DNA of 64,000 nucleotides. Source: Streptomyces sp. AP-93 (lineage in GTDB: Bacteria > Actinomycetota > Actinomycetes > Streptomycetales > Streptomycetaceae). The position numbers were made by a program, and so were the translations under genes. Every line of letters starts with the position of its first letter. The first letter of the stretch is position 1. The notes below the pieces were generated by a model that was not told the origin of the DNA, did no database searches, and saw only the letters and a list, made by a program, of their open reading frames with translations. The DNA lies in the NCBI RefSeq assembly GCF_022808175.1, contig NZ_JALGBX010000005.1:1-64000 (forward strand), in the 5' to 3' direction. Shown piece after piece: positions 1 to 9,683 of the stretch.

Positions 1-56
1 ACAACCACAAGACCGGCGGACCCGTCATCCGATCACTGACCGCCTACGACCACTGA
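1..56 (+). CDS. C-terminal tail of a gene entering from the left (partial)
   Basis: Reading frame 3 gives a 17-residue tail ending in LTAYDH and a TGA stop at 54-56. The codons have G/C-rich third positions like the neighbouring genes. The product cannot be identified from so short a piece. It would converge on the PNPOx-like gene. It could also be noncoding. Confidence 0.35.
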   Translation, partial: NHKTGGPVIRSLTAYDH

Positions 57-72
57 CCACGGAATCAATCAT

Positions 73-618
73 CTAGAAGGTGTAGCGGGTGTGGCTGAAC
101 ACCTGGCCGTCGTGCCCGAACCCGTACGCCGTGCCGGGTGCCACCGAGAACAGCAGGTCGGCGCCCTCCCGGATGCTGTCGCCGAAGCCGTGGAAGGTCC
201 CCTCCGGCGAGCTGATGTGGTCCCCGTACTGCTCCTCGAACGCGGCGATGACCTCGTCCTGCCGCGCCGGATCCGTCACGCGCTCCGCCGTGCCCTCGAT
301 CACGATGTCGAGGCCTTCGGAGAGTGAGTTGCGCCCCGTGGTCAGTGCGCAGTGGGCATTGCCGGCCAGGTTCTTCGCCTTCTGCTCGCCCGACCCGGTG
401 CTGAAGTGCAGCGCCCCGTCGTGCCAGGCGGCGATCAGCGGCGTGACGTGCAGCCTGCCGTCCGGCCGGACCGTGGTGATCCAGAAGACCTCGGCCGCCC
501 GGAGCTGCCGCTCGGCCTCGGCCCAGTCGGTGGCGGTGACGTTCTCCGCGCCCGGGCGCGGGTTGAGCGCGGAGCTGTAGCGGGCGTCGAGCTCGGTCTT
601 GGGCTGCTTCGGAGTCAT
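73..618 (-). CDS. Pyridoxamine 5'-phosphate oxidase-like flavin/F420-binding protein
   Basis: This 181-residue protein has the split-barrel PNPOx layout. An N-terminal helix is followed by a strand FWITTVRPDGRLHVTPL, then GALHFSTG and a CALTTG strand, which are typical of the FMN- or F420-binding barrel. Members of this family are cytoplasmic reductases or oxidases or simple flavin binders, and the substrate cannot be predicted. An ATG at 616-618 preceded by an AAAGGAG-like site (GAAAGGAGTTCCGC) supports the start. The gene stands alone, with about 200 bases to the next gene. The family is clear and the reaction is unknown. Confidence 0.85.
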   Translation of the reverse strand: MTPKQPKTELDARYSSALNPRPGAENVTATDWAEAERQLRAAEVFWITTVRPDGRLHVTPLIAAWHDGALHFSTGSGEQKAKNLAGNAHCALTTGRNSLSEGLDIVIEGTAERVTDPARQDEVIAAFEEQYGDHISSPEGTFHGFGDSIREGADLLFSVAPGTAYGFGHDGQVFSHTRYTF

Positions 619-816
619 GCGGAACTCCTTTCGCTCTTCCTGTGAACCAGGCTACGCAGCCTGGCCCGGCGGCGCTCAGGACCGGGACCCCCGTTCCCCA
701 TGATGGGGCGGGTCCGGGCCGCTCCGGTCCCGCCCCCTCCGCCGGAAGGCTCCGCCATGACGCGTACCCGGCGCCGCACCCGGGCCTGCTTCGACTGAAT
801 CCCCGTCCCCGGGGAA

Positions 817-2430
817 TCAGCCCTGGCAGACGCCGCGGGCGTAGTCGTACGTCGCGGTGACCTGGGAGTAGCGCCACTGCGGGTCCAGCAGGTCGCTCTT
901 CAGCTGTCCGGCGGCGGCCGGGCTCTCGACGATGTACCCGAAGTCCTGCAGCCAGGACGGATACAGGTTCTTCGAGCCGATGTAGAAGGCGGATCCGTCG
1001 ACCGCCACCAGCTTGTGGTGCTGGGCGTACGGCTTGCCGTCCGCCCAGGTCGGCTGGTCGGAGGCGCGGAACGTGGCCAGCTGGAGGTTCTCGCACAGAG
1101 CCGTCCGGGCGCGGGCGCCGTCGCCGGTCAGGGCCGTCACCCGGCCGCGCAGGGCGTCGCTCACCTCGGAGAGCGACTTGATCTGCGAGTAGCCGCCGCT
1201 GCCGATCGTGCCGCGGTTCGCCGGGTCGCTGACGACGATGCGTACCTTCACGCCGGAGACGAGCTTCGCGGCGAGGGCGTCGTAGAGGCGGATGTCGTAG
1301 CGGGGCAGCGGCGGGCAGGTGGCGTGCACGTCCTGCTGGGAGATCTCGATGTGAGAGGTCGCGCTGGAGACCAGGGCGCGCAGGGCGCTCTCCTCCGGGT
1401 TGACGGTGTCGTAGTCCCGGTCGGCGTTGGTCCTGTCGTGGATCCCGATCCCGCACTTGGTGTCGCCGGCCGTGGGCAGGACGGGGCGGAAGACGGAGGT
1501 GGGGTCGTTCTGCCGGATGCCGACGCCGAGCCCGCCGACGGCCAGTGCGGGCACGTTCCCCTCACCTTGCGGGGAGGCGGGCCGGGGCAGGGCGGGCATG
1601 CAGTCCGCGCCGGGCGAGGCGGCGAACCAGACCGAGCTCCAGTTGTTCTTGTTGCGACAGGTCCAGTCCCACAGGGAGTCGAGGTAGCGGCCCGCGGAGC
1701 CGGCCGCCGGTCCGGACAGGGCGAGGTCGACGTCGCTCACCGGGTGGGAGGTGTCGAGGTAGTCGTCCTTCCAGCTGTTGATGCCGCCGGTGATCACCGA
1801 ACTGCCGTCCACCACGACCAGCTTGGAGTGGTTCCAGGAGAAGGCGGTCTTCGAGGTGGTCATCGAGGCCACGTTCAAGGTGATGTTGCCCGCGGCGGCC
1901 GGGCCCAACTTCGTGAGCAGTTCGTCCCGGTAGGACGACGGGATCACCGTGGAGTGGTAGAGGGGCGCGGCGCCGACCATGACGCGCACCTTCAGCCGGT
2001 TGCCCTTCTCTACGGATTCCCGCAGGCCCGCGACGATCGCCTCCTGGTAACCGCCGTTGGGGAAGGGTGCGAGCGTCGATATGTCGACCGTCTGCCGGGC
2101 GTCGGCGATGTCGCTCCGCATCTTGTCCAGGAGGCGGCGCGATCCGGGCCGGTCGGCGCACACGGCGTCGCCCCAGCATCCGGGGGTCTGGAGCAGCCAG
2201 TCGGCGCCCCCGGGCTCGGACGAGCCGAGCCGGTTGCCGGAGGTGCGCTCCCAGATCGAGCCCTCCAGTCCCGGCGACACCTGACGAAGGGTCTGCTCGA
2301 CCGCGTCCAGGTGCGGGGTGGGTGTCGGCGCCTCCGAGGCTGAGGCGGGGCCGATGGCGCCGAGGAGGGAGAAGCCGAGTGCGAACGCCGTTGTGGAGAC
2401 GAGCGCGGCCGTACGGACGGTGCGTGCCAA
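817..2430 (-). CDS. Secreted phospholipase D-like protein
   Basis: This 537-residue protein has a Sec signal peptide (about residues 1-32, hydrophobic core ending at ASA). It carries two HKD motifs, HSKLVVVD (H201, K203, D208) and HHKLVAVD (H471, K473, D478), so both halves of the bilobal PLD active site are present. Streptomyces PLDs of about 500 residues are exported and hydrolyse or transphosphatidylate phospholipids, using the first His as nucleophile. The start is TTG, with AAGGA seven bases upstream. The last residues read YARGVCQG. It is a single-gene unit and its natural substrate is not shown by the sequence. Confidence 0.9.
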   Translation of the reverse strand: MARTVRTAALVSTTAFALGFSLLGAIGPASASEAPTPTPHLDAVEQTLRQVSPGLEGSIWERTSGNRLGSSEPGGADWLLQTPGCWGDAVCADRPGSRRLLDKMRSDIADARQTVDISTLAPFPNGGYQEAIVAGLRESVEKGNRLKVRVMVGAAPLYHSTVIPSSYRDELLTKLGPAAAGNITLNVASMTTSKTAFSWNHSKLVVVDGSSVITGGINSWKDDYLDTSHPVSDVDLALSGPAAGSAGRYLDSLWDWTCRNKNNWSSVWFAASPGADCMPALPRPASPQGEGNVPALAVGGLGVGIRQNDPTSVFRPVLPTAGDTKCGIGIHDRTNADRDYDTVNPEESALRALVSSATSHIEISQQDVHATCPPLPRYDIRLYDALAAKLVSGVKVRIVVSDPANRGTIGSGGYSQIKSLSEVSDALRGRVTALTGDGARARTALCENLQLATFRASDQPTWADGKPYAQHHKLVAVDGSAFYIGSKNLYPSWLQDFGYIVESPAAAGQLKSDLLDPQWRYSQVTATYDYARGVCQG

Positions 2431-2568
2431 TGTGGTTCCTTGACTGAGGGGGTGGCTCCGACCTTGATCAACTCGGGCAAGTTACCAGTGCGTAGCCCTC
2501 TGTTCACCCGCCTCGGGCGAGTTCCGGCCACCCGCCGGAGGGCCGGCTCGCGCGATGCCTCGGCCTCG

Positions 2569-3783
2569 TCAGCCGGCCGTCCGTGCCGTCCCGTACACCA
2601 CGGGCAGCTCGATGAGGCCGCGGGCGCGCAGGGACGGCCGCCAGCGGGCTCCTGCTCCTGCTCCTGCTTCTGCTTCTGTCGGGTCCAGGTCCAGGTCGGC
2701 GAACCGTTCGAGGAGCGCCGCCAGCGCGATCTCGGTCTCGATCCGCGCCAAGGGCGCGCCCACGCAGTAGTGGATGCCGTGGCCGAGAGCCAGGTGGCCG
2801 GAGGTGTCACGGTCGAGGTCGAGACGGTCGGGCTCGCCGAAGCGGGCGGGGTCGCGGTTGGCGGACGCCAGGGAAAGCAGGAGCGTCTCGCCCGCGGGAA
2901 CCGTGATGCCCCCGATCGTCACGTCCTCGGTCGGGAAGCGGCGGATGGCGAGAAGTGCCGGTCCCTCGTAGCGTGAGAGCTCCTCGACCGCGGCGGGGAT
3001 GCGCGACGGATCCTGGCGCAGCCGCGCCAGTTGGGCCGGATGCCGCAGCAGGGCGTGGATCGCGTTGCCGATGAGCTGCACGGTGTTCTCGTAGCCCGCG
3101 ACCAGGATGAGGAACGCCAGGGACGTCAGCTCGTCTTCGCTCAGGCGGTCCCCGTCGGTGTCGCGTACGGAGATCAGGTCGCAGAGCAGGTCGTCGGCGG
3201 GGTGGCGGCGCTTGTGCGCGATGAGCTGGACGAAGAAGGCGACCATCGCCCCCACCGCTTCTTTGGCAGCGGCCGGCCGGGTGGGATCCGGGGCGACGAG
3301 CGCGTTGGTCCAGGAGCGGAAGTCCGTGCGCCGGTCCTCGGGAACGCCCAGCAGGTCGCAGATGACGGCGATCGGCAGCGGAGCGGCGTACGCGGCGATC
3401 AGGTCGGCGCGGCCGTGCGGGCCGAGACGGTCGAGGAGTTGGTCCGCCGTGCGGCGGATGGGATCCCGAAGTCCCACCATGCGCCGTGAGGTGAAGGCGC
3501 CGCTCACGAGCTTGCGGATGCGGGTGTGGTCGGGGGGATCCATGTTCAGGAGATTGGCGTCGAGGACCGGCGGCAGGGAAAGACCTCGGTAACTGCCCTC
3601 CGCGGCCTTGGCCTTGTCCAGGGAGAGCCGGGGATCCGTGAGGGCCGCGCGTACGTCCTCGTACCGCGTGACGAGCCACGCCGGCTCGCCGCCGGGCCCA
3701 GGTACCCGCTGCACCGGCGCGTTGTCACGGAGGTGCTGGTACGCGTCGTACGGGTGGTTCATCAGCTCGGCCCGGAGATCCAT
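2569..3783 (-). CDS. Cytochrome P450
   Basis: This 404-residue soluble bacterial P450 has all the family landmarks. The I-helix oxygen motif is AGYENT (229-234, so the usual acid-Thr pair is E232/T234-like), the K-helix is EELSR with ExxR at 268-271, and the heme loop is LGHGIHYCVGAP with Cys340 as thiolate ligand. It is a monooxygenase that needs a ferredoxin and reductase, and none is adjacent, so the redox partner is elsewhere. The C-terminus contains a short EAEAGAGAGA low-complexity stretch encoded by a CTCCTG-type repeat. No biosynthetic neighbours reveal the substrate. The start ATG is at 3781-3783. Confidence 0.93.
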   Translation of the reverse strand: MDLRAELMNHPYDAYQHLRDNAPVQRVPGPGGEPAWLVTRYEDVRAALTDPRLSLDKAKAAEGSYRGLSLPPVLDANLLNMDPPDHTRIRKLVSGAFTSRRMVGLRDPIRRTADQLLDRLGPHGRADLIAAYAAPLPIAVICDLLGVPEDRRTDFRSWTNALVAPDPTRPAAAKEAVGAMVAFFVQLIAHKRRHPADDLLCDLISVRDTDGDRLSEDELTSLAFLILVAGYENTVQLIGNAIHALLRHPAQLARLRQDPSRIPAAVEELSRYEGPALLAIRRFPTEDVTIGGITVPAGETLLLSLASANRDPARFGEPDRLDLDRDTSGHLALGHGIHYCVGAPLARIETEIALAALLERFADLDLDPTEAEAGAGAGARWRPSLRARGLIELPVVYGTARTAG

Positions 3784-3952
3784 GGCGCCACCCTAGCCAG
3801 GCTGCGGAGGCGGGCCTCAGACGGGCCGGGGGGCGTCACGCGAACGCCGCGGGGGCGGCGGACATGGCTGTCGCTTTCGACGCTGTCACCGCGGCCGGGT
3901 GTGGAGGAACGCCGGCCGCGAGATCCCTGAGGCATCGGCTGAGCGGGGTGCT

Positions 3953-5089
3953 TCAGCCGGCCTGGGCGAACTCGTTCGCGAGGCGGGGGATGTAGTCGGC
4001 GAGGGCCGGGGCCCAGCAGTCGTAGGTGTGGTCGCCCTTGCAGGTGGGAGAGAGGGCGGAGCCGTTGCCGTAGTTGACGAAGCGGTTCGGGATGCCCAGT
4101 TGGGTCAGGCGGTTCGCGACGTTGGTGGAGGCGACCGCCGTCTTGCCGTCGATCAGACCCTGGTTGCCGGTGTAGAGGGTGACCCCGGTGTTGGCGAGCT
4201 TGGCCAGGTTGGTGAGGGAGGCGGGGTTGACCTCGTTCCAGATCCGGTCGTTGAAGATGGCGTACGGCGAGCCGAAGATCGCGTCGCTGTCCACCACCGG
4301 CCCGTGGCCGGTGCAGTTGCCGGTACCCGAGGTGGTGGAGGCGCACCAGGCGCCGGTCAGGTTGAGCTCCGTGGCCAGCACCGCGGCACGGACCTCCCAC
4401 AGGCCGAAGTCGATGCCACCGGACAGGGAGGCGGCGCGCCCGAACAGGTCGGGGCGGGCCTGGGCGTAGTGCAGGGCCCCGAATCCGCCCATGGACAGGC
4501 CGACGACCGCGCGGTGGCCGCGGTCGGGCAGGGTCCGCAGGTTGGCGTCGATGAAGGGGACCACCTGCAGGAGGTGGAAGGTCTCCCAGTTGGCGGCGCC
4601 CTCGACGGTGTTCTGCATGTGCCAGTTCGCGTACCAGCCCTTCAGGCCGCCGTCCGGTACGACGGTGATCATCCGGTCGTCCCGCAGGGCCGGGGCCGCG
4701 GCAGCGTCGTTCACGTTGCCGCCACCGCCGTGCAAGAAGTACGTCACCGGCCAGCGCTTGCCCGGCTCGGCGTAGTAGCCGCTCGGCAGGAAGACGCGTA
4801 CCTTGTGCCGGCCGGAGAGCTGCGGCGTGGTGACGGTGAGGGTGAAGTCGGTTTCGGAGCGCACCTCGGTGGCTCCGGCGACCTGGGTCAGACCCTGCCC
4901 GTCGGTGAAGGCCGGGATCGTGGGGGCGTCGGCGACGCCGGCCGCGGTCGCCCGGGCCGGGGTCTGCGCCCGGGCCGGGGTCTGGGTCTGGGCCTGGGCC
5001 TGCGCCTGTGCGGCCGTGGGCAGCGCGAGGAGCGCACCGGCCACACCGAGGACGAGCGAGAACCGTAACGCGGTCAGCTTCAACTTCAT
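3953..5089 (-). CDS. Secreted alpha/beta-hydrolase esterase (esterase D/antigen 85-like)
   Basis: This 378-residue protein has a Sec signal peptide ending near AAQA, followed by a QAQAQTQTPARAQTPARA low-complexity linker. The hydrolase domain has the nucleophile elbow GLSMGGFG (Ser199), an oxyanion-side HGGGGN loop (120-125), and a C-terminal GDHTYDCW that probably carries the catalytic His. This family includes feruloyl and acetyl-xylan esterases and mycolyltransferases; streptomycetes lack mycolates, so an esterase role is likelier. It is paralogous to the esterase at 8.7 kb: both have a WY(A/S)N segment, a NWE-H/T-FH segment and IDAN. It lies beside secreted lectin and propeller enzymes, which suggests extracellular polysaccharide or ester degradation. 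Confidence 0.88.
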   Translation of the reverse strand: MKLKLTALRFSLVLGVAGALLALPTAAQAQAQAQTQTPARAQTPARATAAGVADAPTIPAFTDGQGLTQVAGATEVRSETDFTLTVTTPQLSGRHKVRVFLPSGYYAEPGKRWPVTYFLHGGGGNVNDAAAAPALRDDRMITVVPDGGLKGWYANWHMQNTVEGAANWETFHLLQVVPFIDANLRTLPDRGHRAVVGLSMGGFGALHYAQARPDLFGRAASLSGGIDFGLWEVRAAVLATELNLTGAWCASTTSGTGNCTGHGPVVDSDAIFGSPYAIFNDRIWNEVNPASLTNLAKLANTGVTLYTGNQGLIDGKTAVASTNVANRLTQLGIPNRFVNYGNGSALSPTCKGDHTYDCWAPALADYIPRLANEFAQAG

Positions 5090-5168
5090 CGAACGTGCTC
5101 CTCGTGGAGGGAAACGTCTGCCGGAATGGCCGGAGGGGGAGCGGCTTCGCCGTGCGTCGCCATCGGGC

Positions 5169-5666
5169 TCAGGACCAGCTCTGGTACCGGAGGTTGTTGC
5201 ACGCCCAGGTACGGAAGCCCTGGGAGCTGTCGTCGATGCACCGCGAGGTGTGCTGGTTCTGGAAGCGGACGGTGCCGTCGTCCCAGGCCTTGATCCACCA
5301 GCTCTGCTCCGGGCTGGAGTTGCAGACCGCGGTGCGGAAGCCGCTGTTGGTGTCCTCGATGCAGCGGCCGGTGTTGTTGTTCATCAGCTGACGCGTCTGG
5401 TCACCCCAGACGTGCACGGTCCACTGCTGCGGATTCGAGCCGTTGCAGCTCCAGGTGCGGAAGCCGTTGCTCGTGTCGTCCATGCACCGACCCGTGGCCT
5501 GGTTCTGGAACGACTGGACGGCGTCGAACGTCCTCGCCTGGCCGGCAGTGCCGGCAGGGCCGGAGGTGGCGGCAGGGCCGGAGGTGGCGGCCAGGGCGCC
5601 GGTCGCCGGAGTGAGGGAGGCGAGGGCAAGGGCCCCGCCGAGCAGAAGCGTTCTCGTGACGCGCAT
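5169..5666 (-). CDS. Secreted ricin-type beta-trefoil lectin-like protein
   Basis: This 165-residue protein has a Sec signal peptide (core LLLGGALALASL) and three repeats of about 40 residues. Each has a (S/T)xRC(M/I)(D/E)D box followed by GFRTWSCN, GFRTAVCN or GFRTWACN. That is the three-lobed ricin B/beta-trefoil pattern, with one disulfide pair expected per lobe. No catalytic domain is attached, so it probably binds sugars outside the cell. The ATG at 5664-5666 was chosen because GAAGGAG lies 12 bases upstream; an in-frame ATG at 5676-5678 sits directly against that site and is too close. It follows the esterase in the opposite order of transcription (lectin upstream of esterase, 79 bases apart), so the two could be co-transcribed. 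Confidence 0.85.
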   Translation of the reverse strand: MRVTRTLLLGGALALASLTPATGALAATSGPAATSGPAGTAGQARTFDAVQSFQNQATGRCMDDTSNGFRTWSCNGSNPQQWTVHVWGDQTRQLMNNNTGRCIEDTNSGFRTAVCNSSPEQSWWIKAWDDGTVRFQNQHTSRCIDDSSQGFRTWACNNLRYQSWS

Positions 5667-5926
5667 GTGATCCGTCATCTCCTTCGTGTCCTTGGGACTG
5701 GCTGGGCCACAAACTAGGAGCCGGGGGAGGGGGCAGGGCACCCGGAACCATCCGGAGTGACAGCGGCGTTCGCGACGCTTGGTGCTTGCCGGGCCCGGCT
5801 GCGGACATGGCGAAAGCGCCGATCGAGGAGGGCCCACCGAAGACCGCCCCTGACCACTCCACACCCCGCCACCATCCAGCCGCCCAACCAAACCCGCAGG
5901 TCAGACACCAAGTTCCTTCTGGAGTG

Positions 5927-7591
5927 CTAGGTCATCGCCGGTCCGGCATTGTTCAGCCAGGCCCACTCCGACCACGTGGCGAAGCCGGTCTGCCACTTGT
6001 GGAAGACGCCGGCGTGACTGGTGGCGAACACCTCGATGCGGCCGTCGGCGTTGTTGCCCGCGGCGATCTCGGTGCCGCCGCCACCGAAGGTCGCCCACTC
6101 CGAGAACGGGGCGTTCGGGCGGGTCTGCCAGGCGTGGCTCGCGGCGTTGGCGTTGATCGCGTACACCTCGACCCGGCCGTCGGCCGACCGCGCGACGGTC
6201 AGCTCGGCGTTGGTGATGCCGCCCATGCCCGCCCACTCCGACCACGAGGTCGGGCCGGTCTGCCAGCGGTGGAACACGCCGTTGGCATTGGAGGCGAACA
6301 CCTCGAGCCTGCCGTCCTGGTTGTAGCCGGCGGACAGGTCGTGACCGCCGCCGCCGAAGTTCTCCCAGGCGGACCAGCCGCCGTTGACTCCGGTCTGGTA
6401 GAGGTGCTCGAAGGTCGAGTCGGAGAGCGCGAAGACCTCGAGGCGCCCGTCGGCCGCGGTCTCGATGGCGAGCCGGGAGTTCGCCGGGCCGCCGGCGGTG
6501 CCCTCCCAGCCGGCCCAACCGCCGCTGGGCGCGGTCTGCCAGCGGTGGAACACGCCCGTCGCGTTGGAGGCGAACACCTCGATGCGGCCGTCGGCGTTGT
6601 TGCCCGCGGCCAGTCGGTATCCTCCTCCGCCGAAGTTCGCCCAAGCCGACCAACTCCCGCCGGGCGCGGTCTGCCACATGTGGTCGAAAGTGCTGTCCGA
6701 CAGCGCGAATACCTCCAGCCGGCCGTCCGCGTTGGACGCCACGGCCAACTGCGCGTTGCGCGGCCCCCCTTCGAAGCGCCACTGCGACCAGCCGCCGTTC
6801 ACCGCGGTCTGCCACGAGTGGTACACGCCGTCCGCGCCGGCGGCGAAGGCCTCGAGCCGCCCGTCCGCGGACCGCCCGGTGGTCACCCGGCCCGACGCGT
6901 ACGGGTGCTTGGGTCCGCCTGCGCTCGTACCGGACCACAGGGCGTTGGCGATGAGTGCCGCGTCCCCCGCCTCGATGGCGTACAGGCCGCGCAGGTCCTC
7001 CCTCGGCCGCTGAACGTTCCAGCACACCTCTCCGATCGCCTCGTTGTTCCACGAGCCGCCCGGATACATCCGTTCCACCTCGTCGAAGAAGGCGTTGGTG
7101 GCGTAGGCCGGGTTCAGACGCTCCTCCCGGGTGCCCCACCAGTCCTGCTGCTGGAACAGCCCGAGGCTGGTGTAGTCGACGGCCTGGGCGTAGTTGTTGA
7201 GGCTGGACTCCACGATGACCGTGGCGATGGCGATGGCCGCGGCCCTCTGGTTCAGGCCCCGGTCTTTCACCGCCTGCGTCACCATCCGCGCGCAGGACAC
7301 CTTGTACGCGTTCATGTAGCCGGCCATCTTCGCCTGCAACTGGGGGTTGAGCTGGTCGGCCATGATGCCGTCGGTGGCCGACGGGCCGGCAGGATCGCAC
7401 GGCACGGTCGGAATGGCGAAGCCCTGCGGGCCGCTGAAGTAGCGTGAGACGCCGGAGCGGTCACCGCCCGGGCCCGGAGCGGGCGCGTGCGCGGCGGAGG
7501 CGACCGAGGCCGTCATACCGATGACCAGCGCCCATATGCCGGCCACGAAGGCCAGTCTGGTGAACATGCGGCACAAGCCGGATATCGCCAT
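5927..7591 (-). CDS. Secreted lysozyme/transglycosylase-like enzyme with seven-repeat PLL propeller
   Basis: This 554-residue protein starts at an ATG with GAAGGG upstream and has a signal peptide ending near residue 35. Residues about 65-220 look like a goose-lysozyme/SLT fold: a helix with VIVESSLNN (E128 is the likely catalytic acid) followed by SLGLFQQ. Residues 239-554 hold seven repeats of about 45 residues, each with (A/Q)DGR(L/I/V)E(V/A)(F/Y)A, then H-x-W/Y-QT and W-W. This matches the PLL/tectonin-type seven-bladed lectin propeller. The protein probably cuts glycan strands after binding a sugar surface. The same propeller occurs on the M23 and GH43 proteins nearby. The catalytic assignment is inferred from motif order only. 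Confidence 0.8.
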   Translation of the reverse strand: MAISGLCRMFTRLAFVAGIWALVIGMTASVASAAHAPAPGPGGDRSGVSRYFSGPQGFAIPTVPCDPAGPSATDGIMADQLNPQLQAKMAGYMNAYKVSCARMVTQAVKDRGLNQRAAAIAIATVIVESSLNNYAQAVDYTSLGLFQQQDWWGTREERLNPAYATNAFFDEVERMYPGGSWNNEAIGEVCWNVQRPREDLRGLYAIEAGDAALIANALWSGTSAGGPKHPYASGRVTTGRSADGRLEAFAAGADGVYHSWQTAVNGGWSQWRFEGGPRNAQLAVASNADGRLEVFALSDSTFDHMWQTAPGGSWSAWANFGGGGYRLAAGNNADGRIEVFASNATGVFHRWQTAPSGGWAGWEGTAGGPANSRLAIETAADGRLEVFALSDSTFEHLYQTGVNGGWSAWENFGGGGHDLSAGYNQDGRLEVFASNANGVFHRWQTGPTSWSEWAGMGGITNAELTVARSADGRVEVYAINANAASHAWQTRPNAPFSEWATFGGGGTEIAAGNNADGRIEVFATSHAGVFHKWQTGFATWSEWAWLNNAGPAMT

Positions 7592-8696
7592 GGTGTTCCC
7601 TTCTGTCGTGAAGTGAAGTGCGCGGTATCCGCTCGGCCTTCGGCTGCCGACCGCGGCGGCCGGCCTGTCGACGCGCATCGGGCACCGGCCGGGGGAGTCC
7701 GGGCACACAGAGTTCACCGGGCACCATCGCCCGTGTCACTCCGGATCGTTCCGGATGCTTCCCACGGCGCCCCCACCACTACGTTGTGGACCGGATCGGC
7801 CGAATCGACCGCATCCGGACGAGTTGGTCCGCCTGTGCGCCCAGGCGCTGGACCTGTTCCGCGGGGAGCCCCTGGCCGGCCCGCCCGGCCCCCCTCGCCG
7901 CGCCGCACTGACCGAGCCGCCGCGCGATGGGGACGGCCCAGCCGTACGCCGGCCAGGAGACGAAGGACCGTACAGCCTGGGGGTCAGGCCCGGAGGTCGT
8001 CCTCCCAGCAGCCGTCGTTATGGCCGCTGTTGCGCAGGGTCCCCCGCCCGGAACGGCGCCGTAGTCGGTGTTGCCCACCCGAAGTCCTTGCGGATCAGCC
8101 GCGGCTGCTCATGCGGGTCCAGTGGTCTCCACCCTCGACGGCGAGCGCAGGGCGTGCGAGCGCGCAGGGGCTCCCCCGGCGAAGCGGCGGCGGCCGAGGC
8201 TCCCGCTCCGGCCCGTTGGGCGGGGTAGGCCGATCAACCACTCCACCACCCGGTTGTCGTTCATCCGTTGGAAGCAGATGCCGCCGATGAGATGGGTGGT
8301 GGTGTTCTGGCGCCCGCCGGGACCCGCCTTGCCATCGGGCCCCAGATGGCGGGACCGCTGGGCGTTGACCATCAGACAGGTGTCGGCCGGCGTGCAGATG
8401 TTGCCCTCGGCTACGGGTACGCCGCGGCCATGGCCACCACCGGCAGCCTCGCCCTGATTCTCCTCCGCGTCATCGGGACCGCCCTTCCCACGTGGTCCTG
8501 GCCTTCCTCTGAACGCGGCCGCGCCAGGGAGGAGCGATGAAATCCCGATGGCGCCGGCGGCGGTTCCGGCAGCTCCCACTACCGCCCTTAGCCGACGCGC
8601 CCACGCCTGTCAGTCCGGAATCCTCCGGGGTCTCCCGGCCCGCGCACCGTTGCTACCTTCCAGACGCATCGTCAGGCTCCCGACCAGGAGGACACA
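7592..8696. other. 1.1-kb region without an intact gene
   Basis: This long gap separates two divergent secreted-enzyme genes. Its left part is the upstream region of the lysozyme-like gene. A short SARP-like remnant is present at 7812-7916 (listed separately). Several open frames exist on both strands, but none has both a ribosome site and a recognisable protein. The AGGAGG site at 8686-8691 belongs to the esterase that follows. Confidence 0.5.
7812..7916 (+). pseudogene. Remnant of a SARP/AfsR-type activator (BTAD domain piece)
   Basis: The frame reads HPDELVRLCAQALDLFRGEP followed by LAG, which matches the helix of the bacterial transcriptional activator domain (typically xxALxLWRGxPLAxxP) of SARP regulators. 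No DNA-binding domain precedes it and the frame degenerates afterwards, so this is a fragment, not a gene. The match is to one motif only. Confidence 0.4.
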
Positions 8697-9683
8697 GTGA
8701 GCGCGCAGCACCCCAGCCGCAGGAGCATCCTGAAGACCGCCGGCGGCCTCTCGGCCGCGCTGGCCATGGGCGGCGCGGGAGTCCTCGCCGCCGCGTCAAC
8801 CGCTTCCGCCGTCGGTGACGGCTTCGGCCTGCGCATCACGGCACGCGGCGAGCAGGACCACCGGATGTGGTACTACCGGTTCCAGACCTCCGCCATCGGC
8901 GGCTGGACCCCGGCCGTCAACGTGCTGCTGCCCGACGGCTACCACACCAGCGGGCGCCGGTACCCCGTTCTCTACCTGCTCCACGGTGGCCTGGAGGACT
9001 TCATCACCTTCGACGCGCACCACGACATCCGGGGTCTGACGGCCTGGAAGGACCTCATCGTCGTGATGCCCGACGGCGGGCGCGCCGGCTGGTACTCCAA
9101 CGCGTTGAGCTCCAATGTCGGCGCCCGGAACTGGGAGCACTTCCACATCGGGCAGCTGATCCCGTGGATCGACGCGAACTTCCGCACCTACGCCGAGTAC
9201 GACGGCCGCGCCGTCTCCGGGTTCTCCATGGGCGGCTTCGGCGCCCTGAAGTACGCGGCCAAGTACTACGGCCATTTCGCCTCGGTCAGCGCCCACTCCG
9301 GCCCGGCCAACCTGCGCGGGGGCAATGGTGACGTGGTGACCCACTGGGCCAACGCCTCCTCCGCCGCGGTGGAACTGAGCGGCGGCAGCATCTATGGCGT
9401 GCCCTTCTGGGACCAGGCCCGGGTCAGCGCGGACAACCCGTGCGAGCGCGTCGAGAGCTACCGGCACAAGCGGGTCTTCCTGGTCGCCGGCACCAGCCCC
9501 CAGGACATCCAGGGTTACGCCAACGAGACCGTGGTGCTCGCCACCCAGCGGGAGTTCAAGTGGCACCTCGACCGCGCGGGCATCCCCTACGAGCAACATG
9601 AGGTGGACGGCGGCCACTGGGTCCGCCGGAATCTGCTGCAGGACGACATCAATGGCGTCATCCACCGCCTGCGCAAGGCGTGA
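8697..9683 (+). CDS. Tat-exported esterase (esterase D/antigen 85-like)
   Basis: This 328-residue protein starts at GTG with AGGAGG five bases upstream. The N-terminus has SRRSILKTAGG and a hydrophobic stretch ending ASTASA, a twin-arginine signal. The hydrolase fold shows LLHGG (94-98, oxyanion side), the nucleophile elbow GFSMGGFG (Ser177), and a late GGHW that supplies the likely His. It is a paralogue of the esterase at 3953-5089. Its stop overlaps the GTG of the M23-propeller gene by four bases, so the two are translationally coupled. This suggests they act on the same extracellular material. Confidence 0.88.
   Translation: MSAQHPSRRSILKTAGGLSAALAMGGAGVLAAASTASAVGDGFGLRITARGEQDHRMWYYRFQTSAIGGWTPAVNVLLPDGYHTSGRRYPVLYLLHGGLEDFITFDAHHDIRGLTAWKDLIVVMPDGGRAGWYSNALSSNVGARNWEHFHIGQLIPWIDANFRTYAEYDGRAVSGFSMGGFGALKYAAKYYGHFASVSAHSGPANLRGGNGDVVTHWANASSAAVELSGGSIYGVPFWDQARVSADNPCERVESYRHKRVFLVAGTSPQDIQGYANETVVLATQREFKWHLDRAGIPYEQHEVDGGHWVRRNLLQDDINGVIHRLRKA

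Noticed and set aside
8109..8579. 156-residue minus-strand frame in the 7.6-8.7 kb gap
   Set aside because: One stretch looks protein-like (NTTTHLIGGICFQRMNDNRV), but no ribosome site, family motif or consistent codon bias supports it.
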